Positions 27,881 to 35,831 of a DNA stretch of 64,000 bases are shown here, piece by piece. Position 1 is the stretch's first letter, and each line of letters starts with the position of its first letter. The stretch lies in contig JAOARG010000045.1 of the NCBI GenBank assembly GCA_025210655.1, positions 62,001-126,000 of the forward strand, given 5' to 3'. The translations under genes and the position numbers were made by a program. The DNA comes from Bacillota bacterium (lineage in GTDB: Bacteria > Bacillota > Clostridia > Peptostreptococcales > Acidaminobacteraceae). Below the pieces are notes generated by a model. It was not told the origin of the DNA, did not search any database, and saw only the letters and a program-made list of their open reading frames with translations.

Positions 27881-29008
27881 TTACATACTTAACTGAAAAT
27901 CAGTTACAGATCCCATTGATCTTTCAATAAGATTTTCAGATAAGTTCACTATCATATTAGCTGAATTACAAGTATATATCTTTTTAATAGAATTTTTATA
28001 TAACATATAATACTCTGGATCTTCGATCAATCTATCTATATACAAATTAATATCCTTTATATTATCAATATAAATTGCTGCATTGCTTTTCACTAGGAAA
28101 TCTATATTCTCTTCTTCCTGACCTGGTATAGCAAATGGTATAACCATAGGTATTTCTTTTACAATAGCTTCAGAAACCGTAAGACCACCTGGCTTTGAAA
28201 TAAGAATATCACTCTCATCCATTAACTTAGATACTTCTGTAGTATATCCAAGAATTCTCAAGTCCCTATTTCCTGCTTTTCCTAAATATTTAGATTCAAG
28301 ATGTTTTTTCAAGGTTTTATTATTACCGCAAACAACTACTATCCTAAATTTGTTTTTATTCATAAGAAGATTTTTAACCACCTTTGATATTTCAGGCGTT
28401 CCCATACTTCCTCCCATGATCAGAATTGTAAATACCCTATCCCTTGAATGACTCTTTGAATAAAACTCATTCTTTACAGGTATACCATATGGATAAATCT
28501 TACTAGGACATACATTTCTCTCAATAAGCCCTTCTTTAGTATACTCAGATGCAGTAACATAAGCATCAATATTATCATCTACATAAGAATAATGAGCTTT
28601 GAAATCAGTTACTATACTAATAACTGGACAATCAATCTTCCCATCCTTTTTAAGACTAGACATTAATATAACACTAAAAGCATGGGTTCCTATAATAACA
28701 TCAGGTTGATACTGCTGAACATGTTTGTAAAGTTTATCCTCACACATTTTATAAAAAACAGGTCCAAATGCATCCTTATATATTTTTTTATCTGAAGTAT
28801 AATATAACTTTCCATATATTCTAGGTAATTTATTAGCCAGTATTTTATATCCGTCACTAATCACAAAATCAAGCATCTTTGAAGTGCTTTTCAACATATC
28901 AACTATCTTTGATTCATATCCAATAGCCTCATATTCTCTTGCCAAACATCTGGCAGCTTCATTATGTCCGTTTCCTGTTGATGCAGTTAAAATTAAAACT
29001 TTTTTCAT
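27881..29008 (-). CDS. MGDG-synthase-type glycosyltransferase, copy 1
   Basis: A 375-residue paralogue of the next gene, first in the putative glycolipid operon. It begins LTASTGNGHNEAARCL (residues 6-21) and has IMGGSMGTPEISKVV near 190 and GYTTEVSKLMDESDILISKPGG near 265-285. Two tandem copies may add successive sugars or use different lipids. ATG at 29008 follows GGAGAG. The upstream 0.6 kb is non-coding and shared with the rightward diguanylate cyclase gene. Confidence 0.88.
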   Translation of the reverse strand: MKKVLILTASTGNGHNEAARCLAREYEAIGYESKIVDMLKSTSKMLDFVISDGYKILANKLPRIYGKLYYTSDKKIYKDAFGPVFYKMCEDKLYKHVQQYQPDVIIGTHAFSVILMSSLKKDGKIDCPVISIVTDFKAHYSYVDDNIDAYVTASEYTKEGLIERNVCPSKIYPYGIPVKNEFYSKSHSRDRVFTILIMGGSMGTPEISKVVKNLLMNKNKFRIVVVCGNNKTLKKHLESKYLGKAGNRDLRILGYTTEVSKLMDESDILISKPGGLTVSEAIVKEIPMVIPFAIPGQEEENIDFLVKSNAAIYIDNIKDINLYIDRLIEDPEYYMLYKNSIKKIYTCNSANMIVNLSENLIERSMGSVTDFQLSM

Positions 29009-29362
29009 TTTAATCTCTCCTAAACTTACTTCACAATTATTTTAGGTGGACTATATATCCACATCTATTCATTATTTTCCTATCACTAACTTCACCCTCA
29101 TTATATTTCTACTGTATTAAAAATCTATTAAGACAATACTAATAAATTATTAAGATTTTAATAATTTATTTAAGCATTTAGATAATAATTTTAATTTTTC
29201 TTTTATATTGACATACCCTAGTTTTCTGAAATTTCACCATGTGCAAGGATATTTTTTAACATTATGAAACTTTTACTCTATATTATTAATGACTTCCTTT
29301 TTCTTGTTAACCATTAACATAATATAGAGAATTTTTAGAGTTCATTTTGATAACCAATCTAA

Positions 29363-29391
29363 TTGACAATAATTTAACACGATATTATACT
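29363..29391 (+). promoter_or_regulatory. Consensus promoter in the long gap upstream of the diguanylate cyclase
   Basis: A perfect TTGACA (29363-29368) and TATACT (29386-29391) are separated by 17 bases on the plus strand. Transcription would start near 29398, more than 300 bases before the coding start at 29715, and would meet a terminator-like hairpin at 29611-29643. Confidence 0.65.
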
Positions 29392-29397
29392 TATATT

Positions 29398-29643
29398 AAC
29401 GATATGATATTAAACAATTAACAAATTAATCAATTCCTTTTGGTATAAAAAATTTGATTTTGATAGTTTTATTTATTATCAAACACCAAATGACCATACT
29501 AAGAGAAGAGTTTGTAAAAAATAATAATTGATATATTTTTAACAAGCTGTATTTATAAGCAAATTCCTTTTAACATAATTATTAAATCCTATTTAAAACC
29601 TAATAAAAATGGTGGCCAATCTTGGTCACTGTTTTTATTTTTT
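29398..29643 (+). ncRNA. Candidate small RNA or attenuated leader upstream of the diguanylate cyclase
   Basis: The stretch from the promoter at 29363-29391 to the terminator at 29611-29643 is about 245 bases and has no convincing reading frame. It is AT-rich, with a nested hairpin: TTTGGT/ACCAAA enclosing TTTTGATA/TATCAAA at about 29437-29492. It resembles no riboswitch that I know. The rest of the gap, 29009-29362, is AT-rich and shows only a small hairpin near 29045-29061. Confidence 0.35.
29611..29643 (+). terminator. Terminator-like hairpin in the leader of the diguanylate cyclase
   Basis: GGTGGCCA and TGGTCACT pair over eight bases including G-U pairs, with loop ATCT, followed by GTTTTTATTTTTT. 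It lies upstream of a second promoter candidate, TTGGTC (29622-29627), 18 bases, TATAAT (29646-29651), whose -35 overlaps the hairpin. Confidence 0.6.
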
Positions 29644-29714
29644 GTTATAATATAGATATATTAATAAGCTAATTGGGTATAAATTTACATACTATTTTAA
29701 ATGAGGGTGATACT

Positions 29715-31037
29715 ATGGCTAAGACAATATTAAAAAATGCTTTACTTTTAAAAATTCTGAATAGTACTTCTCAAATGATTGCCCTCCTTGATAAGGAAAT
29801 GTCGATAATTTTCGGTAATGAGGCGCTTCTAGAAGTAATCAAGATGACAACTGATGAAATTCGAAATACTCCATACTGGGATTTACCCATATGGACCCAT
29901 TCTGACGAATTGAAAAACAAGATTCTTTTTTCAATGGAAAAAATTTTTCTAGGGGAAACTATTAATTTTCAAACTACCCACTTAATTGAAAATAAAGGTC
30001 TTAGGGACTATGACTTTACTATCGAGCCAATACTTGATGAGCAAGATGAAATTCAGTATCTTCTTGCATATAGTCATGATATTACCCAGTACAAGAATGC
30101 TGAGGTTGCCCTTCAAAGAACTGAGAAGCAATTAAAAACATTCTTCGAATATTCAACAGATGGAAATATCATAAACACTATAGAAGAAGCTATTCACTGG
30201 GAAGAGTATATGGATATGGGAAAAGAGGAAGAACTTCTAGATTACATTGTTCACAATCAGAAAACTAGAATATCCAATAAAGAAATGACCAAACTTTTTT
30301 CAAGCAATGGATCTTGTCCTGAAGATTTGACCTCAGTATTATTCGACAGTCTTGAGGAAGAAAAAGAATTTCTTAAAAGACTTATTAAAAACAAGGTTAT
30401 TCACTTTGAAAAGGAATATCCTCAAAACGATAAAGTATTCAACTGCACCTATGTGGCAATATATGATTCAGAAAACAGATATTATGGTCACTTTGGAATA
30501 CACCGTGATGTAACTGAACAAAAAAAGATGGAAAAAAATCTTATAAAATTAGCTACTAAAGATTCCCTTACAGAGGTAAACATAAGAAGACATTATATAG
30601 ATTTAGCTCAAAAGGAAATCTCCCTTACAGATGAAAATAATAAAATCGCTATCCTTATGATTGATATTGATAATTTCAAAAGTATCAACGATACCTTTGG
30701 ACATGATATCGGAGATAAGGCCCTTATAAGTATGGCTAAACTATGCGAAGAAACCATTGGGGACAAGGGACATTTTGGACGAATGGGAGGAGAAGAATTT
30801 TCAGCCACTATATATTCCGACGGAAATGACAATATCGCCATTGAAATGGCTGAAAGACTTAGAAAGGCTATTGAAGATATGTTGGTTCCTATTGGCAACT
30901 TATCAATATTCTTCACCGTGAGTATTGGAGTAACATTTGTAAAAGGTAAAGGGGAACTTGAAGGTGCTCTTAAGAGAGCTGATATGGCCCTTTATGAAGC
31001 TAAGCAAACTGGTAAGAATAAGGTTGTAGTTAATTAA
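29715..31037 (+). CDS. PAS-sensor diguanylate cyclase
   Basis: A 440-residue signalling protein. Residues about 5-125 form a PAS domain; a second PAS-like sensor region spans about 130-265. The C-terminal GGDEF domain has MIDIDNFKSINDTFGHDIGD and the active-site signature GGEEF at 358-362, so it should make cyclic di-GMP. The usual inhibitory I-site RxxD is missing: Gly stands at both positions in DKGHFGRMGGEEF. It has no membrane segment. I start at ATG 29715 because GAGGGTG is at 29704-29710; an upstream TTG at 29673 has no site. Confidence 0.88.
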   Translation: MAKTILKNALLLKILNSTSQMIALLDKEMSIIFGNEALLEVIKMTTDEIRNTPYWDLPIWTHSDELKNKILFSMEKIFLGETINFQTTHLIENKGLRDYDFTIEPILDEQDEIQYLLAYSHDITQYKNAEVALQRTEKQLKTFFEYSTDGNIINTIEEAIHWEEYMDMGKEEELLDYIVHNQKTRISNKEMTKLFSSNGSCPEDLTSVLFDSLEEEKEFLKRLIKNKVIHFEKEYPQNDKVFNCTYVAIYDSENRYYGHFGIHRDVTEQKKMEKNLIKLATKDSLTEVNIRRHYIDLAQKEISLTDENNKIAILMIDIDNFKSINDTFGHDIGDKALISMAKLCEETIGDKGHFGRMGGEEFSATIYSDGNDNIAIEMAERLRKAIEDMLVPIGNLSIFFTVSIGVTFVKGKGELEGALKRADMALYEAKQTGKNKVVVN

Positions 31038-31040
31038 ATT

Positions 31041-31077
31041 AATTATAGCGGGAGTCAAGTTGACTCCCGCTATAATT
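31041..31077. terminator. Terminator after the diguanylate cyclase gene
   Basis: AATTATAGCGGGAGTCAA and its perfect reverse complement are separated by one base, an 18-base-pair stem starting three bases after the stop. It forms the left border of element G. Confidence 0.85.
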
Positions 31078-31619
31078 GTCTAGTACTGTTCTTTACAAGA
31101 ACTCGTGTCTAACATTCAAGTTTGCTTTCATGTCTAATACAAAATATTGAAGTTCATTAATTTTGCGTCTAGAGGATTACTAAAATAATCCGCTCTATGA
31201 TATTTTCCAAAGGGAAAATTTTAATCGTATAATTAATACATTTTTTTAAAGTAAATCTTAAGATATCCAAGTACAGGTCAAACATCAAAAAATCAATAAC
31301 ACTGCAAGTTTAACGATTTCAAATCATTAAGTTTGCAGTGTTATTGCTTAAAAACCTTTACTTATTTTTTGTACAAGGATATCCCCAGCTATTAGAAATG
31401 TGGTAATATAAAAAAATTTTATGCTTATAACTCATATATTCATACGAAATATCTTTAAGAACCTACTCTACAATCAGAATTTTCCCCTAGGAAAATATCA
31501 TTGGTCGTATTACTTGGTAATACACTAGTCACAAGATTATGATTTTATATATCTTGTATTAGACATGAAAGTGTAACTTGAATTTTAGACGCGAATTCTT
31601 TTTTAGAAGAGCACTAGAC
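31078..31619. repeat. Palindromic hairpin-array element G
   Basis: A non-coding palindrome of about 540 bp. The outer 65 bp of each side are inverted copies: on the left TGTCTA spacers precede hairpins, on the right TAGACA follows. Aligned hairpins keep pairing but differ in sequence: left GGATTAC..TAATCC matches right GTATTAC..GTAATAC. GATATTTTCC is shared in both arms. A strong central stem AATAACACTGCAA/TTGCAGTGTTATT lies at about 31294-31344. It separates the convergent genes for a diguanylate cyclase and endonuclease IV. Confidence 0.8.
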
Positions 31620-31620
31620 A

Positions 31621-31646
31621 AGGGGAGTCTATTTAAAGACTCCCCT
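31621..31646. terminator. Terminator after nfo
   Basis: AGGGGAGTCT and AGACTCCCCT form a ten-base-pair stem around ATTTAA, four bases past the nfo stop. The T-rich flank is on the plus side, so it may serve both directions. It borders element G on the right. Confidence 0.7.
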
Positions 31647-31649
31647 CTT

Positions 31650-32477
31650 TTACTTTACTAATTGTCTCAACATATCTATTTCTGCCTTATAACCAGCCAA
31701 TTCATTGGGTGTTTCTAAAAATATTGGCAAGTCTCTTATATGTTTGTTTGATATGAAGTTTACTATAGCATCTAAGCCGATTGTTCCTTTACCTATTTTT
31801 TCGTGTCTGTCTTTGTTTGAATTGAAGGGCATTTTTGAATCGTTTAAATGTATAGCCATTAGTCTACTAATGCCTACTGTTTTATCAAATTCTTCAAGTA
31901 CTCCTTCTAAATTGTTTACTATATCGTATCCAGCACTATATATGTGACATGTATCAATACATACGCCTACTTTATCCTTAAGATTTATTTCATCAATGAT
32001 TGTCCTTAATTCCTCAAAACTTCTTCCAATCTCTGTACCCTTACCAGACATTGCTTCAAGAAGAACAAATGTATTATGGTCTTCCCTTAAAGATGAATTG
32101 ATAATGTCGGTTATTAATTCTATACCTTTATCTGTCCCTTGACCTACATGGCTTCCTGGATGAAAATTATATAAATCACAAGGGATATGATTAAGTCTGT
32201 CAAGATCTTCCCTGAAACACATTTTTGCAAACTCCCTAGTTTTTTCAGTTGCAGATGCCATATTGAGTGTATATGGTCCATGGGCAAGGAGTTTTCCAAA
32301 ATCATTTTCATTCATTAAGTCTTCTAGCTTGTTTATATCACTAAAATCAAGATCCTTAGCTTTACCACCCCTGGGATTCCTTGTAAAAAACTGAAATGTA
32401 TTGGCTCCAATATCAAGAGCCTCCTGTCCAGCCTTATAAAACCCTTTGGCAATAGATAAATGACTTCCTATAATCAT
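31650..32477 (-). CDS. nfo: Deoxyribonuclease IV (AP endonuclease)
   Basis: A 275-residue TIM-barrel enzyme that cuts DNA at abasic sites and uses three zinc ions. Metal-ligand motifs are in family order: AHGPYTLN (about 65), YNFHPGSH (about 104), [11 protein letters not shown] (about 140), [13 protein letters not shown] (about 174), AIHLNDSK (about 210), RHEKIGKG (about 224) and LETPNE (about 256). ATG at 32477 follows AAGGAGG. It lies 20 bases after the phosphatase gene and could be cotranscribed with it, though no function links them. Confidence 0.96.
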   Translation of the reverse strand: MIIGSHLSIAKGFYKAGQEALDIGANTFQFFTRNPRGGKAKDLDFSDINKLEDLMNENDFGKLLAHGPYTLNMASATEKTREFAKMCFREDLDRLNHIPCDLYNFHPGSHVGQGTDKGIELITDIINSSLREDHNTFVLLEAMSGKGTEIGRSFEELRTIIDEINLKDKVGVCIDTCHIYSAGYDIVNNLEGVLEEFDKTVGISRLMAIHLNDSKMPFNSNKDRHEKIGKGTIGLDAIVNFISNKHIRDLPIFLETPNELAGYKAEIDMLRQLVK

Positions 32478-32496
32478 TTATTTCCTCCTTATGTCT

Positions 32497-34158
32497 TTAC
32501 TGAACCTCCATAATGAAATAACTTATGTCATCTTCCAGTACATTCTTTTTCGTCATTATTTTAAATTCTATAAATCCACTTATTTCTTCTACTGTATTAT
32601 TAACTGAAGTTCTTAGAAAATTTTCTAATTCTTCATTGGTAAATATTCCATTCTTTTGTTCATCAACTAATCCATCCGTATAGAATAAAACCCTATCTCC
32701 TGGAATAAGAAATCTAGAAACAGACTTATATTCTGGTTTATAAAAACCGTCTAGTTTACATATAGGGAATCCTTGTGATTCGTCTAGGTAGTCAATTCTT
32801 CCCTCTCTATTAAAAACAATCGGATTGGTATTCATACCCCCAGAAGAATACTTAAGAAGTCTATTTTTCGCATTATACACAGCCATAAATATTACCATGT
32901 GCATCTCTTCAGGAAAATGAAGTTTGTTAAACTCTTCATAAAAATTACTTAAATTCTTATGGGGTTTAAGTCCCCTGTATCTTCTTATTAGTCTCTCTTT
33001 TGATTTAACATAGTTATTACAGAACATGGTCATCAGTCCAGCCTTTATACCGTGTCCCGATACATCAAGTACATACATTCCTATGTTGTCATCATCAACT
33101 TCATATATATCATAAAAATCTCCACTTAATCTTTCACAAGGGAAATATCCAGAAACAAATTTTGTACCCTTCATTTCTATAAACTTATCAGGTAAAAGAG
33201 ATTGCTGAATTTCCTTAGCGCTTTCAAGTTCTGAGATTAATCTTCCATTTGCCTCATTTACTTCCGCTGTCCTTACCTCTACTATTTTCTCAAGATTGTC
33301 AGCATACATTTTAATCTGTCTTTGGGCTTCAACAAGATCCTCAAAAGGCATTGAAACATTATATTTAAATATAGCCTGATAAATAAGTAAATATGAAACA
33401 ACCTTATATACATCAAACATAAGCATATCAAATGTAGGGTAAGTACTTACCATTACCCTGAATATGTGACCTATCATAAGTACGAAGATTCCTGCCGCTA
33501 AATTTATTATGTACTTATTATTTGTAGAAAAGAAAATCTTAATATATATAAGTGCTGTAACCATCATTAAGAATACTATTCCACCACTAATCACAAATTT
33601 ATTCCTAAACCACCAAAAATCAAGGTTTGCACTGTTTATTCCACTTGGAATATAAGAACCTAAAAGATAAAACACACCAACTATTATTGCTAGAAAAAGT
33701 GCCGTCCTAATCCCGTGATTAAGCTCTTTTTTCCTAACCTTGTAAAAAAACACACCACTAAGTAAAAGTCCTAGTGCAAGGCAAAACTGGGTATACTGGG
33801 AATAATAAAGAAGATATTCGTGACCATGACCACTATAGCTGTTGTATGAATTTACAGTAAAAATAAATTCATTGATACCAGAAATCAAAAAAGTTATGCT
33901 AAGTATCCACATCTGGTATTGTCTATGGGTAATAAAGGAATAATGGCTGGTATTAAATATCATGAAACTGATTATTATAGCCCCAAGTTGAAATATAGCA
34001 GTTGCCACCGGGACATTTATTTTTGATATGATTGAATAGAATGACATGCTGTTATCAAAATAAACAAACAGTACAACTAGAGAAATGAGAAATAGGCTAA
34101 TAAGATAAAAATATGTAATATTTCTCTTAATGTTTATTAAGAATTTTTTTACCCTCAC
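32497..34158 (-). CDS. Membrane sensor PP2C-type serine phosphatase (SpoIIE/RsbU domain)
   Basis: A 553-residue protein. Residues about 10-255 hold seven or eight membrane segments, resembling a MASE3-type sensor, ending at the typical linker MPFEDLVEAQRQIKMYADNL. A helical linker precedes the C-terminal SpoIIE/PP2C phosphatase domain (about 325-550), with CERLSGDFYDIYEV and VLDVSGHGIKAGLMTMF holding the metal-binding aspartates. Such proteins control anti-sigma-factor antagonists. I start at GTG 34158 with AGAGGG eight bases upstream; an in-frame GTG at 34224 lacks a site. No partner gene is adjacent. Confidence 0.83.
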   Translation of the reverse strand: MRVKKFLINIKRNITYFYLISLFLISLVVLFVYFDNSMSFYSIISKINVPVATAIFQLGAIIISFMIFNTSHYSFITHRQYQMWILSITFLISGINEFIFTVNSYNSYSGHGHEYLLYYSQYTQFCLALGLLLSGVFFYKVRKKELNHGIRTALFLAIIVGVFYLLGSYIPSGINSANLDFWWFRNKFVISGGIVFLMMVTALIYIKIFFSTNNKYIINLAAGIFVLMIGHIFRVMVSTYPTFDMLMFDVYKVVSYLLIYQAIFKYNVSMPFEDLVEAQRQIKMYADNLEKIVEVRTAEVNEANGRLISELESAKEIQQSLLPDKFIEMKGTKFVSGYFPCERLSGDFYDIYEVDDDNIGMYVLDVSGHGIKAGLMTMFCNNYVKSKERLIRRYRGLKPHKNLSNFYEEFNKLHFPEEMHMVIFMAVYNAKNRLLKYSSGGMNTNPIVFNREGRIDYLDESQGFPICKLDGFYKPEYKSVSRFLIPGDRVLFYTDGLVDEQKNGIFTNEELENFLRTSVNNTVEEISGFIEFKIMTKKNVLEDDISYFIMEVQ

Positions 34159-34540
34159 AAAATCAACCCTCTTTAATAAGCCAATAAAAAAAGTAACTAC
34201 AGTTGATTCCTCACCATAATACACTAAACTTCATAATTGATTAGAAGATATATATTTAGGTATAAGAATTTTGAAACTGATTTTTTAGTGGCCAACTCTT
34301 TATAGTTCATCTATAAAATATCCTATATGATATGAGTATATTACTGATTGTAAATATTACTAATAGCATATCACATTTAAGAAGTTTCAAAAAGTGGTTT
34401 GAATCCAATAAAATTGTGTTATATAAACAAAAAAATCCCACAAGCATTGTAATCATTAGATTTCAGTAAGAATTCCATAAAAATTACATTTCCTTATTAA
34501 TTACTAATAAATCTTAACATTTGCTATTAAGTTAATGTTT

Positions 34541-34546
34541 TATAAT
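34541..34546 (+). promoter_or_regulatory. TATAAT box upstream of glsA
   Basis: A perfect TATAAT stands 35 bases before the glsA ATG. The -35 region is unclear. The whole gap 34159-34580 is AT-rich and otherwise holds only an inverted pair TTTTGAAACT (34269-34278) and AGTTTCAAAA (34383-34392), of unknown meaning. Confidence 0.5.
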
Positions 34547-34580
34547 ATAGCCATAATAATGAAACTTAAGGAGGTTAAAA

Positions 34581-35498
34581 ATGAAAGCATTTATATCAGA
34601 AATTTTTAAAGACTGTTCCGCACTATCTTCCAAAGGTCAAGTAGCTGATTACATACCTGCTTTAAAGAACAGTTCTATAGATAATCTTGGTATCACAATC
34701 ATAGATACATCAGGAGAAATAATCTCTTACGGCCACCATGACAAGAAATTTACAATACAGAGTATATCCAAGGTAGTTAGTCTTCTACTTGCACTTGAGG
34801 ACAATGGAACAGAAAAGTTTTTCTCCCGTATTGGTAAGGAAGCAAGCGGTGATCCATTTAACAGTATAATAAAACTCGAAACCTCTACTGAATCAAAACC
34901 CCTAAATCCATTAATTAATTCAGGAGCAATAACAGTTACAGATATGATTCATGGAAATACAGTTGAAGAAAAGTTTGAAAGACTAATAGAGTACTTCAAA
35001 TTGATTACAGGAAATGAAGAACTAAAGATAAACGAGGAAGTTTTTCTGTCAGAAAAAGAAACGGGAAATAGGAATAAGGCAATAGCATTTTTCTTAAAAG
35101 AGTTAGGGGTTATAGACAGTGATCCCCTAAAACTACTTGATATATACTTCAAACAGTGTTCAATAGAGGTAACAACAAAAGACCTTGCAAAAATTGCCCT
35201 ATTACTAGGTAATAGAGGCCTAGATCCAATATCAGGTAAACAAATAGTCAACAAAAAATACTGTTCAATATGCAACGCCTACATGACAATATGCGGAATG
35301 TACGACGGTTCAGGGGAATTTGCAATCAACATAGGGATACCAGGAAAATCCGGAGTAGGCGGAGGAATCCTTGCCCCAGTACCGGAAAGATACGGTATAG
35401 GAGTATATGGTCCGTCACTTAATAAGAAAGGGAATAGTATTGCTGGGATTAAGCTACTGGAACTTTTGAGTGAGGAGTTTGATTTTAGTATGTATTAA
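34581..35498 (+). CDS. glsA: Glutaminase A
   Basis: A 305-residue serine-dependent beta-lactamase-like enzyme that hydrolyses glutamine to glutamate and ammonia. The catalytic Ser-x-x-Lys is in FTIQSISKVVSL (near residue 58), and NPLINSGAI and GKSGVGGGI are further family blocks. Full length. ATG at 34581 follows AAGGAGG. It is monocistronic and ends against the left arm of element C. Glutamate supply fits an amino-acid-fermenting cell. Confidence 0.96.
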   Translation: MKAFISEIFKDCSALSSKGQVADYIPALKNSSIDNLGITIIDTSGEIISYGHHDKKFTIQSISKVVSLLLALEDNGTEKFFSRIGKEASGDPFNSIIKLETSTESKPLNPLINSGAITVTDMIHGNTVEEKFERLIEYFKLITGNEELKINEEVFLSEKETGNRNKAIAFFLKELGVIDSDPLKLLDIYFKQCSIEVTTKDLAKIALLLGNRGLDPISGKQIVNKKYCSICNAYMTICGMYDGSGEFAINIGIPGKSGVGGGILAPVPERYGIGVYGPSLNKKGNSIAGIKLLELLSEEFDFSMY

Positions 35499-35502
35499 AG
35501 GG

Positions 35503-35820
35503 CCGTGGGTCGTAGGTCGTGGGTTGTTGGTCGGAAGGTCAAGTTCGTGAAACCTTTTTTTACTGATAAAGTAAATCCATTGGGGGTTATTCTTTTCGGA
35601 AGGATTCACTTGGTTTTGGGTCTTGACCTTGCCTGACCACCTGCTGCTAAGCAGCAACACCACCACAAGCTCCTTTGGAACACGTACACTACCATTTTTG
35701 CCAATAGCAAAAATACACCACCTAAAAAAGCTCGATTTCAATCAAGAAATCGAGCTTTAATTCACTCTAGTGGTCTAAATACCTTCCCAACCACGACCTA
35801 CGACCTACGACCTACGAGGG
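35503..35820. repeat. Palindromic element C with heptad arms
   Basis: The left arm (35503-35538) reads CCGTGGG TCGTAGG TCGTGGG TTGTTGG TCGGAAGG. The right arm (35782-35820) is its approximate reverse complement, CCTTCCC AACCACG ACCTACG ACCTACG ACCTACG. Between lie GGTCAAG..CTTGACC (closing a left-half stem), CTGCTGCTAAGCAGCA, TTTTTGCCAATAGCAAAAA and a strong terminator-like hairpin. It fills the convergent gap between glsA and the kinase gene, with arms within about ten bases of both stops. Confidence 0.75.
35726..35759. terminator. Terminator hairpin in element C
   Basis: AAAGCTCGATTTC and GAAATCGAGCTTT form a 13-base-pair stem around AATCAA, with A-runs to the left. It can end leftward transcription from the kinase gene and possibly rightward transcription from glsA. 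Confidence 0.75.
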
Positions 35821-35831
35821 ATTTTCAATCC

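Noticed and set aside
29009..29362. A small gene in the gap before the diguanylate cyclase promoter
   Set aside because: The stretch is very AT-rich with frequent stops in all frames and no ribosome site followed by an open frame.
35454..35741. A 95-codon leftward frame in the glsA-kinase gap
   Set aside because: It runs through the heptad arm and hairpins of element C, has no good ribosome site, and its translation is low-quality; the palindrome explains the open frame.
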